Origin: Pseudomonas lactis | GTDB lineage: Bacteria; Pseudomonadota; Gammaproteobacteria; Pseudomonadales; Pseudomonadaceae | Direction: 5' to 3' | Length of the DNA stretch: 64,000 nucleotides | Assembly (NCBI RefSeq): GCF_001439845.1 | Contig: NZ_JYLO01000012.1 | Coordinates: forward strand, 1 to 64,000 | In this document: positions 15,644-24,660 of the stretch, piece by piece | How the letters are laid out: each line of letters begins with the position of its first letter | Position numbering within the stretch: the stretch's first letter is position 1 | The notes under the pieces: model-generated | Database searches by the model: none | Told to the model about the DNA's origin: nothing | Seen by the model: the letters and a program-made list of their open reading frames with translations, nothing else | Made by a program: the position numbers and the translations under genes

Positions 15644-16171
15644 TCAGCCTTTGTAGGCGGCAACCGACTTCATGATCTCGGCGCGGGCAGCGTCTGCGTT
15701 GCCCCAACCGTCGATCTTCACCCACTTGCCTTTTTCGAGGTCTTTGTAGTTCTCGAAGAAGTGCTTGATCTGTTCCAGCAGCAGTGGCGGCAGGTCGGTG
15801 TATTCCTTCACGTCCACGTACAGCTGGGACAGCTTGTCGTGTGGTACTGCGATGACTTTGGCATCGCCGCCGCCGTCGTCGGTCATGTTCAGGATGCCGA
15901 CTGGGCGTGCGCGGATAACCGAGCCTGGGGTGACCGGGTAAGGGGTCACTACCAGCACGTCGAGGGGGTCACCGTCGTCAGCCAGGGTGTTGGGGATGAA
16001 ACCGTAGTTGGCCGGGTAGAACATCGGGGTGGCCATGAAACGGTCAACGAACAGGCAGTCGCTGTCTTTGTCGATTTCGTATTTGATCGGCGCGTGGTTG
16101 GCCGGAATTTCGATGGCGACGTAGATGTCGTTCGGCAGGTCTTTGCCAGCCGGAATCTTGCTGTAGCTCAT
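15644..16171 (-). CDS. ppa: Inorganic pyrophosphatase
   Basis: This 175-residue soluble family I pyrophosphatase hydrolyses pyrophosphate to phosphate and so drives biosynthetic reactions such as aminoacylation and nucleic acid synthesis. The metal-binding signature DDGDPLDVLV is intact, as are upstream residues KYEIDKDS, FYPANYGFIP, and downstream DAKVIAVP. The length is standard. A purine-rich GGGGGC lies before the ATG. It is the last gene of the co-directional dedA-mtfA-ppa set, 109 bp after mtfA, and is closed by a strong terminator. Confidence 0.97.
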   Translation of the reverse strand: MSYSKIPAGKDLPNDIYVAIEIPANHAPIKYEIDKDSDCLFVDRFMATPMFYPANYGFIPNTLADDGDPLDVLVVTPYPVTPGSVIRARPVGILNMTDDGGGDAKVIAVPHDKLSQLYVDVKEYTDLPPLLLEQIKHFFENYKDLEKGKWVKIDGWGNADAARAEIMKSVAAYKG

Positions 16172-16280
16172 TGGGCGTTGCCCCCGTTAGTTGGCCATAT
16201 GACATGGCCGGATTGGCCTAAAAGTGGCGGCGATTATAGGCATATTCTGACGCCGATGCCATGCGCCAAGCGTCGTACGG

Positions 16281-17096
16281 TCATTCGCCCTGTGGCGAGT
16301 AGCGCGGGTCGCTGGCTTGCAGTTGGGCTAGGCGGGCCAGGGGATCCTGGCGATAAAAGCGGCTGAGTTGGGCGTACACCTGTGGATAACTATTGAGCAG
16401 TAAATCCGGGGCGCTGAAGAAATATTCACTGGTGACGGCGAAGAACTCCGCCGGGTTTTCCGCAGCGTAAGGGTCTATCTCGGTCTCGGCGTCCGGGTTG
16501 GCGTCCAACTGGCGGTTGAGATCATCGAAGGCGCCTTGCATGACGCTGGCCCAGTCTTGCACGCGCATGTCGTGGTGCAGGGGCGGCAGGCCGTTGGCGT
16601 CGCCGTTGAGCATGTCCAGTTTGTGCGCCAGTTCGTGGATGACCAGGTTGTAGCCTTCCCATTGGCCGCTGGCGAGCACGCCGGGCCAGGCGAGGATCAC
16701 CGGGCCTTGTTGCCAGGCTTCGCCGCTGTGTTCGCCGTCCCACTCGTGTTCGACGCCGCTGGCATCGCGATGGCGTTGTGGGCTGAGGAAGTCGTCGGGG
16801 TACAGCACGATTTCATGGAAGCCCTGGTACCAGTCGAGGTCGCCCAGGTTCATCAGCGGCAGTTGCGCCTGGGCGGCGAGCAGCAGGCGTTGTTCCTGGT
16901 GCAGTTCGACGCCGGGCAGGGCGGTGAGGTGTTTTTCACTGAGGAACACCACGCAGGCTTCGCGCAGCCACTGGTCTTGCTCTGGCGTGATGCCGTCGAG
17001 GAAGGTCAGATGGTGGCGCACCCGTTGCCAAGTGTCATCGGCAATCGGGTGCTTGGCCAGCAGGCGCCGGCGACGCCAGGCGCTGAAGGACCACAC
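16281..17096 (-). CDS. mtfA: MtfA-family zinc metallopeptidase
   Basis: This 271-residue cytosolic zinc aminopeptidase-like protein has HELAH in LVIHELAHKLDMLNG and a downstream Glu in NPAEFFAVTSEYFF as the third ligand, the gluzincin arrangement. In enteric bacteria MtfA binds the repressor Mlc and modulates the glucose phosphotransferase system; whether a Pseudomonas protein has such a partner is not known. It begins 6 bp after the dedA stop and is followed by ppa, so it is almost certainly in an operon with dedA. Confidence 0.9.
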   Translation of the reverse strand: MWSFSAWRRRRLLAKHPIADDTWQRVRHHLTFLDGITPEQDQWLREACVVFLSEKHLTALPGVELHQEQRLLLAAQAQLPLMNLGDLDWYQGFHEIVLYPDDFLSPQRHRDASGVEHEWDGEHSGEAWQQGPVILAWPGVLASGQWEGYNLVIHELAHKLDMLNGDANGLPPLHHDMRVQDWASVMQGAFDDLNRQLDANPDAETEIDPYAAENPAEFFAVTSEYFFSAPDLLLNSYPQVYAQLSRFYRQDPLARLAQLQASDPRYSPQGE

Positions 17097-17102
17097 GGGC
17101 GG

Positions 17103-17759
17103 TCAGTGCGGGTTGGCTTCGGAGGACGTGCGGCCAAAGCGGCTGCGCACCACGCCAATAATCATTGGCACCAGGGACAGCAGGATGATGAACACCACCA
17201 GCAGCGACAGGTTCTTCTTGATAAAAGGCACGTTGCCGAAGAAGTAACCCAAGGTCACCAGGCCGCCCACCCACAGGATGGTGCCCAGTACGCTGAAGCC
17301 GAAGAAGCGCGGGTACGGCATCTTGGCCACGCCCGCGACGAACGGCGCGAAGGTACGCAGGATCGGCAGGAAGCGCGCCAGGGTCACGGTCTTGCCGCCG
17401 TGCTTGTCGTAGAAGTCGTGGGTTTTTTGCAGGTAGTCGCGGCGGAAGATTTTCGAGTTCGGGTTGCTGAATAAGCGCTCGCCCGCCGTTCGTCCGATCA
17501 CATAGTTGGTGCTGTCGCCGAGGATGGCCGCCAGCATCAGCAGGCCGGCCAGCAAGACGGGGTCCATACCGCCGCCGGCCGCTACGGCACCGGCGATAAA
17601 CAGCAAGGAGTCGCCCGGCAGGAAGGGCATGACCACCAGGCCGGTTTCGCAAAAAATCACCAGGAACAGAATGGCGTAGATCCACGGACCGTAATTGGTT
17701 ACCAGCATGTCGAGGTAGACGTCGAGATGCAGGATAAGGTCGAGCGGGTTGAAATCCAT
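17103..17759 (-). CDS. DedA-family membrane protein
   Basis: This 218-residue inner-membrane protein of the DedA/SNARE-associated superfamily has the usual motifs: an acidic FCETGLVVMPFLPGDSLLF segment, GDSTNYVIGRTAG, then RFLPILRTFAPFVAG with conserved Arg residues. Family members move undecaprenyl phosphate or phospholipids across the membrane and support proton-motive force. ATG 17759 is preferred over a GTG at 17768 because AGGT lies eight bases upstream. It is the first gene of dedA-mtfA-ppa. A second DedA domain occurs in this window as a fusion at 36140-37456. Confidence 0.93.
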   Translation of the reverse strand: MDFNPLDLILHLDVYLDMLVTNYGPWIYAILFLVIFCETGLVVMPFLPGDSLLFIAGAVAAGGGMDPVLLAGLLMLAAILGDSTNYVIGRTAGERLFSNPNSKIFRRDYLQKTHDFYDKHGGKTVTLARFLPILRTFAPFVAGVAKMPYPRFFGFSVLGTILWVGGLVTLGYFFGNVPFIKKNLSLLVVFIILLSLVPMIIGVVRSRFGRTSSEANPH

Positions 17760-17961
17760 GGATGGCACCTGTGTGAATAGCCCGGCTCAGCGGGCTTGTG
17801 CGGAAGCTCAGGCAATAAGGCTACAAGTAATTGTCGCGGTTCTTACAACCCTGAAAGGTCGGCATTATACGGATTGAGAGGTGAAAAGCGTGTGGCTTTT
17901 GTAGCGGGGAGTGTCGCGAAATTGTGAAGGGGTTGGGCTTCGCCTGAGTCGCCGGATCAAG

Positions 17962-18420
17962 TATGGGAGCTGGCTTGCCTGCGATGGCCATAGGTATTAA
18001 CGCCACTCTGTAGCGCCAAAGGTAACCACGATGCGAAGCGAGCCGCTCTTGATCTTGATCTGCTTTTGATCTTAGGCGCCCCGTTAAACCACGCTGGCCG
18101 GAATTCGACAGGGATTTGGGGGGTAAACCGGCAGGGATGCCGGTTTAGCCGCCCCGCGCCATGGATGGCGCGTGGCGGCGGCCCCCCAAATCACTGACGG
18201 ATTACGGGCACACCGAGCCTGGGCGAGGTGCCGAGTGGTGGGGCAAGAGCGCTTTGCTTACTTTCGCGCTTTTCGAAAGTGAGCCGCCGTCAGGGCGGAA
18301 CCCTAGGTGGCCGTTACCGCAGCAATGGATATGTACACAATCCAACTGTGTTGGCTGTCAGGCCGTCTTCGCAGGCAAGCCAGCTCCCACATTTGGACTG
18401 CGTCGCGTCAGGTAGATAAG
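17962..18420 (+). repeat. Dispersed ~450-bp repeat, copy A (inverted relative to the others)
   Basis: It begins with a REP sequence (tgggagctggcttgcctgcgatgg). It then contains, in order, the atgcgaagcgagccgctc tract, gatcttgatctgc, ggcgccccgttaaaccacg, an internal stem (taaaccggcagggatgccggttta) and the caccgagcctggg and gcggaaccctaggtgg tracts. It ends with another REP (aagccagctcccac). Near-identical copies lie at 30451-30905, 52775-53260 and 59255-59722 in the opposite orientation. An open frame starting MDGAWRRPPK (18161-18415) is repeated in copies B and D but is broken in C. Confidence 0.9.
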
Positions 18421-18437
18421 TGTCGGCTGTCGGGCCG

Positions 18438-18520
18438 TCACGGGAGCAAGCTCCCTCGCCACAGGGTCAGCCGATACAGTATTGGCTGACCCTCCGCCAT
18501 CGCAGGCAAGCCAGCTCCCA
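18438..18520. repeat. REP pair
   Basis: Two inverted REP-like sequences, acgggagcaagctccctcgccac and catcgcaggcaagccagctccc, flank a short spacer. They belong to a different REP subtype from the gcgggcttgctcgcgaa type found elsewhere in the window. Confidence 0.6.
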
Positions 18521-18552
18521 CAAGGAAATGGCGGTGTTTGGCTTACCGGTTT

Positions 18553-19011
18553 TCAGTCTTCGTTGATCGGCAACACGTAGTTTTTAAATTCGGTGTCTTC
18601 GCGAAACCCAATCGACTCATAGGTCTTCTGCGCCACGTCGTTATCGCTGCTGGTCGATACCCGCAACCGCACCGCGTGGGTGTCTTTGGCCATTTTTTTG
18701 GCCGTGCGCATCAAGTTGTCAGCCACCAGTTGCCGGCGCGCATCCTCGGCCACATAGATGTCGTTGAGGATCCACACCCGCTTGAGCGACAGCGAGGAAA
18801 AACTCGGGTACAGCTGGCAAAACCCCAGCAGCCGCTTGTCGTCATCGTCGGCCAGGGCCAGGTAGATCACCGACTCCTTGCGCCGCAGGCGCTTTTCCAA
18901 AAAGGCCCGTGACGAGTCCGGGAACGGCAAGGCCCCGTAGAACTCGCGGTATTTGACGAACAACGGGGTCAACAGGTCCAGGTGTTCCAGGGTCGCTTGA
19001 GTAATCCGCAT
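18553..19011 (-). CDS. GNAT-family N-acetyltransferase
   Basis: This 152-residue acetyltransferase domain protein has a central beta-strand VWILNDIYVAEDARRQLVADNLMRTA that contains the acetyl-CoA pyrophosphate-binding loop (here EDARRQLVADN, a variant of Q/RxxGxG/A), followed by VRLRVSTSSDNDVAQKTYESIGF, the usual motif B. Substrate unknown. ATG 19011 is chosen because GAGG lies seven bases upstream; the frame runs to 19092 without support. It follows eutC at 89 bp on the same strand, so it may be read from the ethanolamine operon. Confidence 0.82.
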   Translation of the reverse strand: MRITQATLEHLDLLTPLFVKYREFYGALPFPDSSRAFLEKRLRRKESVIYLALADDDDKRLLGFCQLYPSFSSLSLKRVWILNDIYVAEDARRQLVADNLMRTAKKMAKDTHAVRLRVSTSSDNDVAQKTYESIGFREDTEFKNYVLPINED

Positions 19012-19100
19012 GCCAGGCCTCAACTTCCAAATGGGGTATGACCACACGAGCGGCCGTGACTCGATGCTGCCTAATGACGCCAAAAAGCGCAATCGTGCCG

Positions 19101-19937
19101 CTATCGGTCATCCGCCGGGCTGAGCAGGAAATTGCCCTTCATCAGGTCCGGGTCGTCGGATTCGAGGGTCTGAACCTGCGCCTCATCCTTGAGATTGACC
19201 CCCGACAACTGCCGGCGACACGCCTCTCGCATCAAGTACAGCAGGCGATGGGCCGCCATGCCATAACTCAAGCCTTCCAGCCGCACGTTGGAGATGCAGT
19301 TGCGATAGGCATCGGTGAGGCCGACCTTGGGGTTGTAGGTGAAATACAGGCCCAGGCTGTCCGGCGAGCTGAGCCCTGGGCGTTCGCCGATCAGGATCAC
19401 CACCATCTTGGCGCCCAATATCTGCCCGATTTCATCGGCCACCGCCACGCGGCCTTGCTCCACCAAAATCACCGGTGACAAGGACCAGCCTTCGGCGTGG
19501 GTCTGTTCTTCCAGGCGCGCCAGAAACGGCGCGGTGTGTTTATGCACCGCCAGTGCCGACAGGCCATCGGCTACCACGATGGCCAAGTCCACCCCACCAG
19601 GCTGGGCCGAAGCGTAGTCGCGCAGCGTTTGCGCCGACTCATCGCTCAGGCGTCGCCCCAGGTCCGGGCGTTGCAGGTACATGTGCCGGTCTGTAGCGGC
19701 GCTGTGCAATAACAGGCTGTCTCGGCCACGTTCGGTCAGTTGGTGGCTGAGCCCGGCGTGATCGAACGGCAGGTGCACCGCGTCCCGCGCCTGGGCGTGG
19801 GCAAACTGGAAGTCCAGTTGGGCGCTGGTGGGAAGGCTGGTACCGGTGCGGCCCAGGGCAATACGCGCCGGGGTGAGGCGGCGCAGTTCCAGCCACGGGT
19901 TGTCAGGCAATTCTGGTTGCACAGTCGGCTCCTTCAT
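19101..19937 (-). CDS. eutC: Ethanolamine ammonia-lyase small subunit
   Basis: This 278-residue small subunit of the adenosylcobalamin-dependent enzyme that splits ethanolamine to acetaldehyde and ammonia has typical tracts: LGRTGTSLPT, FQFAHAQARDAVH, then DLAIVVADGLSALAVHKH, LIGERPGLSSPDSLGLYFTYNPKVG and the Cys-containing REACRRQLSGVNLK. Its ATG overlaps the eutB stop by 4 bases (ATGA), giving coupled translation. No microcompartment shell genes are present, so acetaldehyde must be handled by the linked aldehyde dehydrogenase. Confidence 0.96.
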   Translation of the reverse strand: MKEPTVQPELPDNPWLELRRLTPARIALGRTGTSLPTSAQLDFQFAHAQARDAVHLPFDHAGLSHQLTERGRDSLLLHSAATDRHMYLQRPDLGRRLSDESAQTLRDYASAQPGGVDLAIVVADGLSALAVHKHTAPFLARLEEQTHAEGWSLSPVILVEQGRVAVADEIGQILGAKMVVILIGERPGLSSPDSLGLYFTYNPKVGLTDAYRNCISNVRLEGLSYGMAAHRLLYLMREACRRQLSGVNLKDEAQVQTLESDDPDLMKGNFLLSPADDR

Positions 19938-21328
19938 CCCAATTGCGCCAAGGCGTGGCGGAAGGCCGGTGGCAGGCTGTTGCCGAAGTGCACCTTGCCA
20001 TCAGCCTGCGTGAAGATGCCCATTTTCGCCAGCCACTGCTCGAACTCCGGCGCCGGTTTTAAACCCAATGTTTGCCGGGCGTACAGGGCGTCGTGGAACG
20101 AGGTGGTCTGGTAGTTGAGCATGATGTCATCGGAACCGGGGATGCCCATGATGAAGTTGATGCCCGCCACGCCGAGCAGGGTCAGCAGGGTGTCCATGTC
20201 GTCCTGGTCGGCTTCGGCGTGGTTGGTGTAGCAGATGTCGCACCCCATGGGCACGCCGAGCAGCTTGCCGCAGAAGTGGTCTTCAAGGCCCGCGCGGATA
20301 ATCTGCTTGCCGTTGTACAGGTACTCCGGGCCGATAAAGCCGACCACGGTGTTCACCAGAAACGGCTTGAAGTGCCGGGCCACGGCGTAGGCTCGGGTTT
20401 CACAGGTTTGCTGGTCGACGCCAAAGTGCGCATTGGCCGACAAGGCGCTGCCCTGGCCGGTTTCGAAATACATCAGGTTCTGGCCCAGGGTGCCGCGCTT
20501 GAGGCTCAAGCCCGCGTCATAACCTTCCTGCAGCACGTTCAGGTTGATCCCGAAACTGGCATTGGCCGCTTCGGTACCGGCAATTGACTGAAACACCAGG
20601 TCCAGCGGTACGCCGCGGTTGATCGCTTCGATGGAGGTGGTGACGTGGGTCAGCACGCAGGCCTGGGTGGGGATTTCGTAGCGCTGGATGATCGCGTCGA
20701 GCATCTCCAGCATGGCGCAGATCGAGGCGATGCTGTCGGTGGCCGGGTTGATGCCGATCATGGCGTCGCCGTTGCCGTACAGCAGGCCGTCGAGAATGCT
20801 CGCGGCGATGCCGGCGGGTTCGTCGGTAGGGTGGTTGGGCTGCAAGCGCGTGGACAAGCGCCCGCGCAGGCCCAGGGTGCCGCGAAACTGGGTGACTACG
20901 CGGATCTTCTGCGCCACCAGCACCAGGTCTTGCACGCGCATGATCTTGGACACCGCCGCGGCCATTTCTGGTGTCAGCCCCGGCGCCAATGCGCGTAGGG
21001 CCTGTTCATCGGCCGCGTCGCTGAGCAGCCAGTCGCGCAGGCCGCCGACGGTGAGGTGGCTGACCGCTGCAAACGCCTGTTTATCGTGGGTGTCGATGAT
21101 CAGCCGGGTGACTTCATCGCTTTCATAAGGAATCAATGCTTCCTGCAGGAAGTGCTTGAGCGGGATATTTGCCAGCGCCATCTGCGCCGCCACACGCTCA
21201 CCGTCATTCTGCGCGGCGACACCGGCGAGGAAGTCCCCGGAGCGTGCGGGGCTGGCCTTGGCCATCACGTCCTTGAGGCTGTCGAAGCGGTAGGTTTGAG
21301 CACCTACCGCGTGGGAAAAGCTTGCCAT
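19934..21328 (-). CDS. eutB: Ethanolamine ammonia-lyase large subunit
   Basis: This 464-residue catalytic TIM-barrel subunit includes GINPATDSIASICAMLEMLDAI, CVLTHVTTSIEAINRG, NLMYFETGQGSALSANAHFGVDQQ-like and MGCDICYTNHAEADQDDMDTLL regions characteristic of EutB. Start ATG 21328 has AAGGAG ten bases upstream. It is translated after the permease gene with 63 bp between, and coupled to eutC. The enzyme needs adenosylcobalamin; no reactivase (eutA) is seen in this window, as in other pseudomonads that lack the enteric eut operon. Confidence 0.97.
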   Translation of the reverse strand: MASFSHAVGAQTYRFDSLKDVMAKASPARSGDFLAGVAAQNDGERVAAQMALANIPLKHFLQEALIPYESDEVTRLIIDTHDKQAFAAVSHLTVGGLRDWLLSDAADEQALRALAPGLTPEMAAAVSKIMRVQDLVLVAQKIRVVTQFRGTLGLRGRLSTRLQPNHPTDEPAGIAASILDGLLYGNGDAMIGINPATDSIASICAMLEMLDAIIQRYEIPTQACVLTHVTTSIEAINRGVPLDLVFQSIAGTEAANASFGINLNVLQEGYDAGLSLKRGTLGQNLMYFETGQGSALSANAHFGVDQQTCETRAYAVARHFKPFLVNTVVGFIGPEYLYNGKQIIRAGLEDHFCGKLLGVPMGCDICYTNHAEADQDDMDTLLTLLGVAGINFIMGIPGSDDIMLNYQTTSFHDALYARQTLGLKPAPEFEQWLAKMGIFTQADGKVHFGNSLPPAFRHALAQLG

Positions 21329-21391
21329 ACAGTGTCTCCTTGATGACGCGGGCCTGCTGCGGGCAAGGCGCCGCGTCGAGGTTTTCGGCAG

Positions 21392-22825
21392 TTAGTGCAG
21401 GGCGGCCTCTGCGGCCTGGATCGCCGCGAATTCCTCTTCCGGCGTGCCTGCTACCAAGTGATGCCGGCTGTAGAAAGCAAAGTAAGCAATTAATACTCCA
21501 TAGATGATCGCCGCGCCAATCACCACGCGTGGGTCCACCAGAAAGCCCGCCACCACGGCCACGCAGGCCAGCACCAGCGCCACGCCCGAGGTGAAGATGC
21601 CACCGGGCGTGCGGTATGGCCGCTCCATTTTAGGGCGACGGATGCGCAGGGTGATGTGGGCGGCCATCATCAATACGTAGGAAATCGTGGCGCCAAACAC
21701 CGCCACCAGGATCAGCAAGTCACCCTGGCCGGTCAGCGACAGGCCAAAGCCGATAATCCCGGGGATCACCAGCGCCAATACCGGCGCCTTGCTCTTGTTG
21801 GTCTCGGACAATTTGCGCGGCAGGTAACCGGCACGGGACAAGGCAAAGATCTGCCGCGAATAGGCGTAGATGATCGAGAAAAAGCTCGCGATCAAACCGG
21901 CCAGGCCGACCAGGTTGACGAAGCTGCCCATCCAGGTGGAACCGCCGTAGGACAACGCCAAAGCTTCCACCAGCGGGTTGCCGGATTTGATCAGCGCGTA
22001 AGTCCCCGCACCGCCCGGCGCGATCACCAGGATCAACAGGGCAAAACTGGTCAGCACCACAATGGCGCCAATCAGCCCGCGCGGCAGGTCGCGCTTGGGG
22101 TTCTTGGTTTCTTCAGCGGCCAGCGGCACACCTTCCACCGCCAGGAAAAACCAGATGGCATAAGGGATCGCGGCCCACACGCCGACGTAGCCGAACGGCA
22201 GGAAGCTGCTGGCGCCCTTGGCCTCGGTCACGGGTATATCGAGCAGATTGGCGACGTTGAAGTGCGGCACCATCGACACCAGGAACACGCCCAGGGCTAT
22301 CGCGGCGACGGCGGTGATCACGAACATCAACTTCAAGGCTTCACCCACACCAAAAATGTGGATGCCGATAAAGATGATGTAGAACGCCAAGTAGATCATC
22401 CAGCCGCCAATGCCGAACAACGACTCGCAATAGGCGCCGATAAACACCGCGATGGCGGCGGGCGCGATGGCGTATTCGATAAGGATGGCAGTGCCGGTGA
22501 GGAACCCGCCCCAGGGGCCGAAGGCGCTGCGGGCAAAACCGTAGCCACCGCCAGCAGTGGGGATCATGGAAGACAACTCGGCCAGGGAAAAGCACATGCA
22601 CAGGTACATGGTGGCCATCAGCAAAGTAGCGAGGAACATGCCGCCCCAGCCGCCCTGGGCCAAGCCGAAGTTCCAGCCGGCGTAGTCTCCGGAAATAACA
22701 TAGGCGACGCCCAGGCCAACCAGTAGTACCCAGCCGGCGGCGCCTTTTTTCAGTTCGCGTTGTTGAAAGTAATCGGTGCCGACTTTTTCAAAGTCGACAG
22801 AAGAACCAGTGGGTTCGCTAGGCAT
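21392..22825 (-). CDS. eat: Ethanolamine permease (APC family)
   Basis: This 477-residue inner-membrane transporter of the amino acid-polyamine-organocation family, about twelve membrane segments, starts KVGTDYFQQRELKKG, then GWVLLVGLGVAYVISGDYAGWNFGL and MIPTAGGGYGFARSAFGPWGG in the substrate-gating region. Context (eutBC downstream, aldehyde dehydrogenase upstream) identifies ethanolamine as the substrate. ATG 22825 follows GGAAGG. A REPIN separates it from the dehydrogenase gene, so it may be read through from the sigma-54 promoter or have its own. Confidence 0.93.
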   Translation of the reverse strand: MPSEPTGSSVDFEKVGTDYFQQRELKKGAAGWVLLVGLGVAYVISGDYAGWNFGLAQGGWGGMFLATLLMATMYLCMCFSLAELSSMIPTAGGGYGFARSAFGPWGGFLTGTAILIEYAIAPAAIAVFIGAYCESLFGIGGWMIYLAFYIIFIGIHIFGVGEALKLMFVITAVAAIALGVFLVSMVPHFNVANLLDIPVTEAKGASSFLPFGYVGVWAAIPYAIWFFLAVEGVPLAAEETKNPKRDLPRGLIGAIVVLTSFALLILVIAPGGAGTYALIKSGNPLVEALALSYGGSTWMGSFVNLVGLAGLIASFFSIIYAYSRQIFALSRAGYLPRKLSETNKSKAPVLALVIPGIIGFGLSLTGQGDLLILVAVFGATISYVLMMAAHITLRIRRPKMERPYRTPGGIFTSGVALVLACVAVVAGFLVDPRVVIGAAIIYGVLIAYFAFYSRHHLVAGTPEEEFAAIQAAEAALH

Positions 22826-22879
22826 GGGAAGTACCTTCCATTCTTATTGTTTTGATCCCGACAGGTTGCCGCCGGGTAA

Positions 22880-22980
22880 TGTAGGAGCGAGCTTGCTCGC
22901 GAAAAACTTGCGAGCGCCTCGGGGGAGTCAGGCTACTCGCGTTATCGTTAACGTTCTTCGCGAGCAAGCTCGCTCCTACA
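22880..22980. repeat. REPIN 1
   Basis: Inverted REP ends TGTAGGAGCGAGCTTGCTCG and its complement enclose about 55 bp. It lies between the aldehyde dehydrogenase and permease genes, and its fold could stabilise or partly separate the two messages. Confidence 0.85.
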
Positions 22981-23004
22981 GTGACGGTTGTTGCTTCTGT
23001 GGGG

Positions 23005-24525
23005 TTAGAAAAAACCCAGCGGATTAATGTCGTAGCTCACCAGCAAGTTCTTGGTCTGCTGGTAGTGATCCAACATCATCTTGTGGGTTTCACGGCCTAC
23101 GCCAGACTTCTTGTAACCGCCAAACGCGGCATGCGCCGGGTACAGGTGGTAGCAGTTGGTCCATACACGGCCGGCCTTGATCGCCCGGCCCATGCGGTAG
23201 GCGCGGTTGATGTCGCGGGTCCACAGGCCAGCGCCCAGGCCGAACTCGGTGTCGTTGGCAATCGCCAGGGCTTCGGCTTCGTCCTTGAAGGTGGTGATGC
23301 TCACCACCGGGCCGAAGATTTCTTCCTGGAATACACGCATGTCGTTGGTGCCCTTGAGCAGGGTCGGCTGGATGTAATAACCGGTGGCCAGGTCGCCCGT
23401 GAGCTTCTCGACCTTGCCGCCGGTGAGCAGTTGCGCGCCTTCGCCCTTGGCGATTTCCAGGTAGGACAGGATCTTGTCGAACTGCTGCTCGGACGCCTGG
23501 GCGCCGACCATGGTGTCGGTGTCCAGCGGGTCGCCACGCTTGATCGACTCGACCTTTTTCATCACCACTTTCATGAAGTCGTCGTAGATCGACTCTTCCA
23601 CCAGTGCACGGGAAGGGCAGGTGCACACTTCACCCTGGTTGAAGAACGCCAGCACCAGGCCTTCGGCGGCTTTTTCGATGAATTGAGGTTCGGCTTTCAT
23701 GATGTCGGCGAAGAAGATGTTCGGCGACTTGCCGCCCAGCTCAACCGTGGACGGAATGATGTTCTCGGCCGCCGCATGCATGATGTGCGAGCCCACAGGC
23801 GTTGAGCCGGTAAAGGCGATCTTGGCAATGCGCTTGCTGGTGGCGAGGGCTTCGCCGGCTTCTTTGCCAAAACCGTGCACCACGTTCAGCACGCCTGGCG
23901 GCAGCAGGTCGCCAATCAGTTCCATCAGCACGCTGATGCCCAGCGGCGTTTGCTCGGCGGGTTTGAGCACCACGCAGTTGCCGGCGGCCAGGGCTGGCGC
24001 GAGTTTCCACGCGGCCATCAGCAGCGGGAAGTTCCACGGGATGATCTGGCCGACCACGCCCAGCGGCTCGTGGAAGTGATAGGCGGCGGTGAGTTCGTTG
24101 ATTTCCGCGCTGCTGCCTTCCTGCGCGCGGATGCAGCCGGCGAAGTAGCGGAAGTGGTCGGCGGCCAGGGGGATGTCGGCGTTTAGGGTTTCGCGCACGG
24201 CCTTGCCGTTGTCCCAGGTTTCGGTGATGGCCAGCAGTTCGAGGTTTTGCTCGATGCGGTCGGCGATTTTCAGCAGCACCAGCGAGCGGTCCTGGGCCGA
24301 GGTTTTGCCCCAGGCATCGGCGGCTGCGTGAGCGGCGTCCAGCGCCTTGTCGATGTCTTTGGCGGTGGAGCGCGGGAAGTCGGCAATCGGCTTGCCGTTG
24401 ACCGGCGAGGTGTTGGAGAAGTAGTTGCCATCGACCGGCGCCACGAATTCGCCGCCGATGTAGTTGCCGTACTTGGCCTTGAACGAAACGATGGCGCCTT
24501 CAGTACCGGGGTGTGCATAACGCAT
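23005..24525 (-). CDS. NAD-dependent aldehyde dehydrogenase (acetaldehyde oxidation in ethanolamine use)
   Basis: This 506-residue class 3-type aldehyde dehydrogenase has cofactor and catalytic motifs GFGKEAGEAL, IAFTGSTPVG, VELGGKSPN (Glu) and FFNQGEVCTCPSR (nucleophilic Cys; two Cys in CTC). It is of the ExaC/Aldh group with the N-terminus MRYAHPGTEGAIVSFK. It would convert acetaldehyde made by EutBC to acetate. ATG 24525 is chosen because AGGAG is well spaced; an ATG nine bases earlier overlaps the ribosome site. It is transcribed from a sigma-54 type promoter at 24605-24590 and is divergent from the activator gene. The P. aeruginosa counterpart is PA4022. Confidence 0.92.
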   Translation of the reverse strand: MRYAHPGTEGAIVSFKAKYGNYIGGEFVAPVDGNYFSNTSPVNGKPIADFPRSTAKDIDKALDAAHAAADAWGKTSAQDRSLVLLKIADRIEQNLELLAITETWDNGKAVRETLNADIPLAADHFRYFAGCIRAQEGSSAEINELTAAYHFHEPLGVVGQIIPWNFPLLMAAWKLAPALAAGNCVVLKPAEQTPLGISVLMELIGDLLPPGVLNVVHGFGKEAGEALATSKRIAKIAFTGSTPVGSHIMHAAAENIIPSTVELGGKSPNIFFADIMKAEPQFIEKAAEGLVLAFFNQGEVCTCPSRALVEESIYDDFMKVVMKKVESIKRGDPLDTDTMVGAQASEQQFDKILSYLEIAKGEGAQLLTGGKVEKLTGDLATGYYIQPTLLKGTNDMRVFQEEIFGPVVSITTFKDEAEALAIANDTEFGLGAGLWTRDINRAYRMGRAIKAGRVWTNCYHLYPAHAAFGGYKKSGVGRETHKMMLDHYQQTKNLLVSYDINPLGFF

Positions 24526-24589
24526 GGTGGGCATCTCCTGCTTTTATGTTTATTGGAGTACAGCGCGGCAAGCGCGTTATAAAGCGTAG

Positions 24590-24605
24590 AGCAAAGGTTG
24601 GGCCA
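24590..24605 (-). promoter_or_regulatory. Sigma-54 (-24/-12) promoter for the ethanolamine operon
   Basis: On the minus strand TGGCCCAACCTTTGCT matches the -24/-12 pattern TGGC-N8-TTGC with exactly 10 bases between GG and GC. It lies about 65 bp upstream of the aldehyde dehydrogenase ATG. The divergent sigma-54 activator gene supports the call. Confidence 0.75.
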
Positions 24606-24660
24606 CTGCTGTGCGGGCCCGCAAAATCAAGGGGTTGGGCGTTGTTGCAAGGCGTTGCCG

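Larger units (their letters stand above)
17769..18552. other. Long intergenic region filled by repeats
   Basis: The 784 bp between dedA and the acetyltransferase gene contain one copy of the long dispersed repeat (17962-18420) and a further REP pair (18438-18520). I see no gene that should be trusted. Open frames inside the repeat recur in other copies (see the repeat entry). Confidence 0.7.

Noticed and set aside
18161..18415. Frame MDGAWRRPPK in the dispersed repeat as a real gene
   Set aside because: It lies inside a multi-copy repeat, no ribosome site precedes it, it reads into REP sequence, and one of four copies is broken. Kept only as a note in the repeat entries.
22880..22980. Repeated inverted units as a CRISPR array
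   Set aside because: Units are isolated, far apart and palindromic with no regular spacers or cas genes; they are REPINs.
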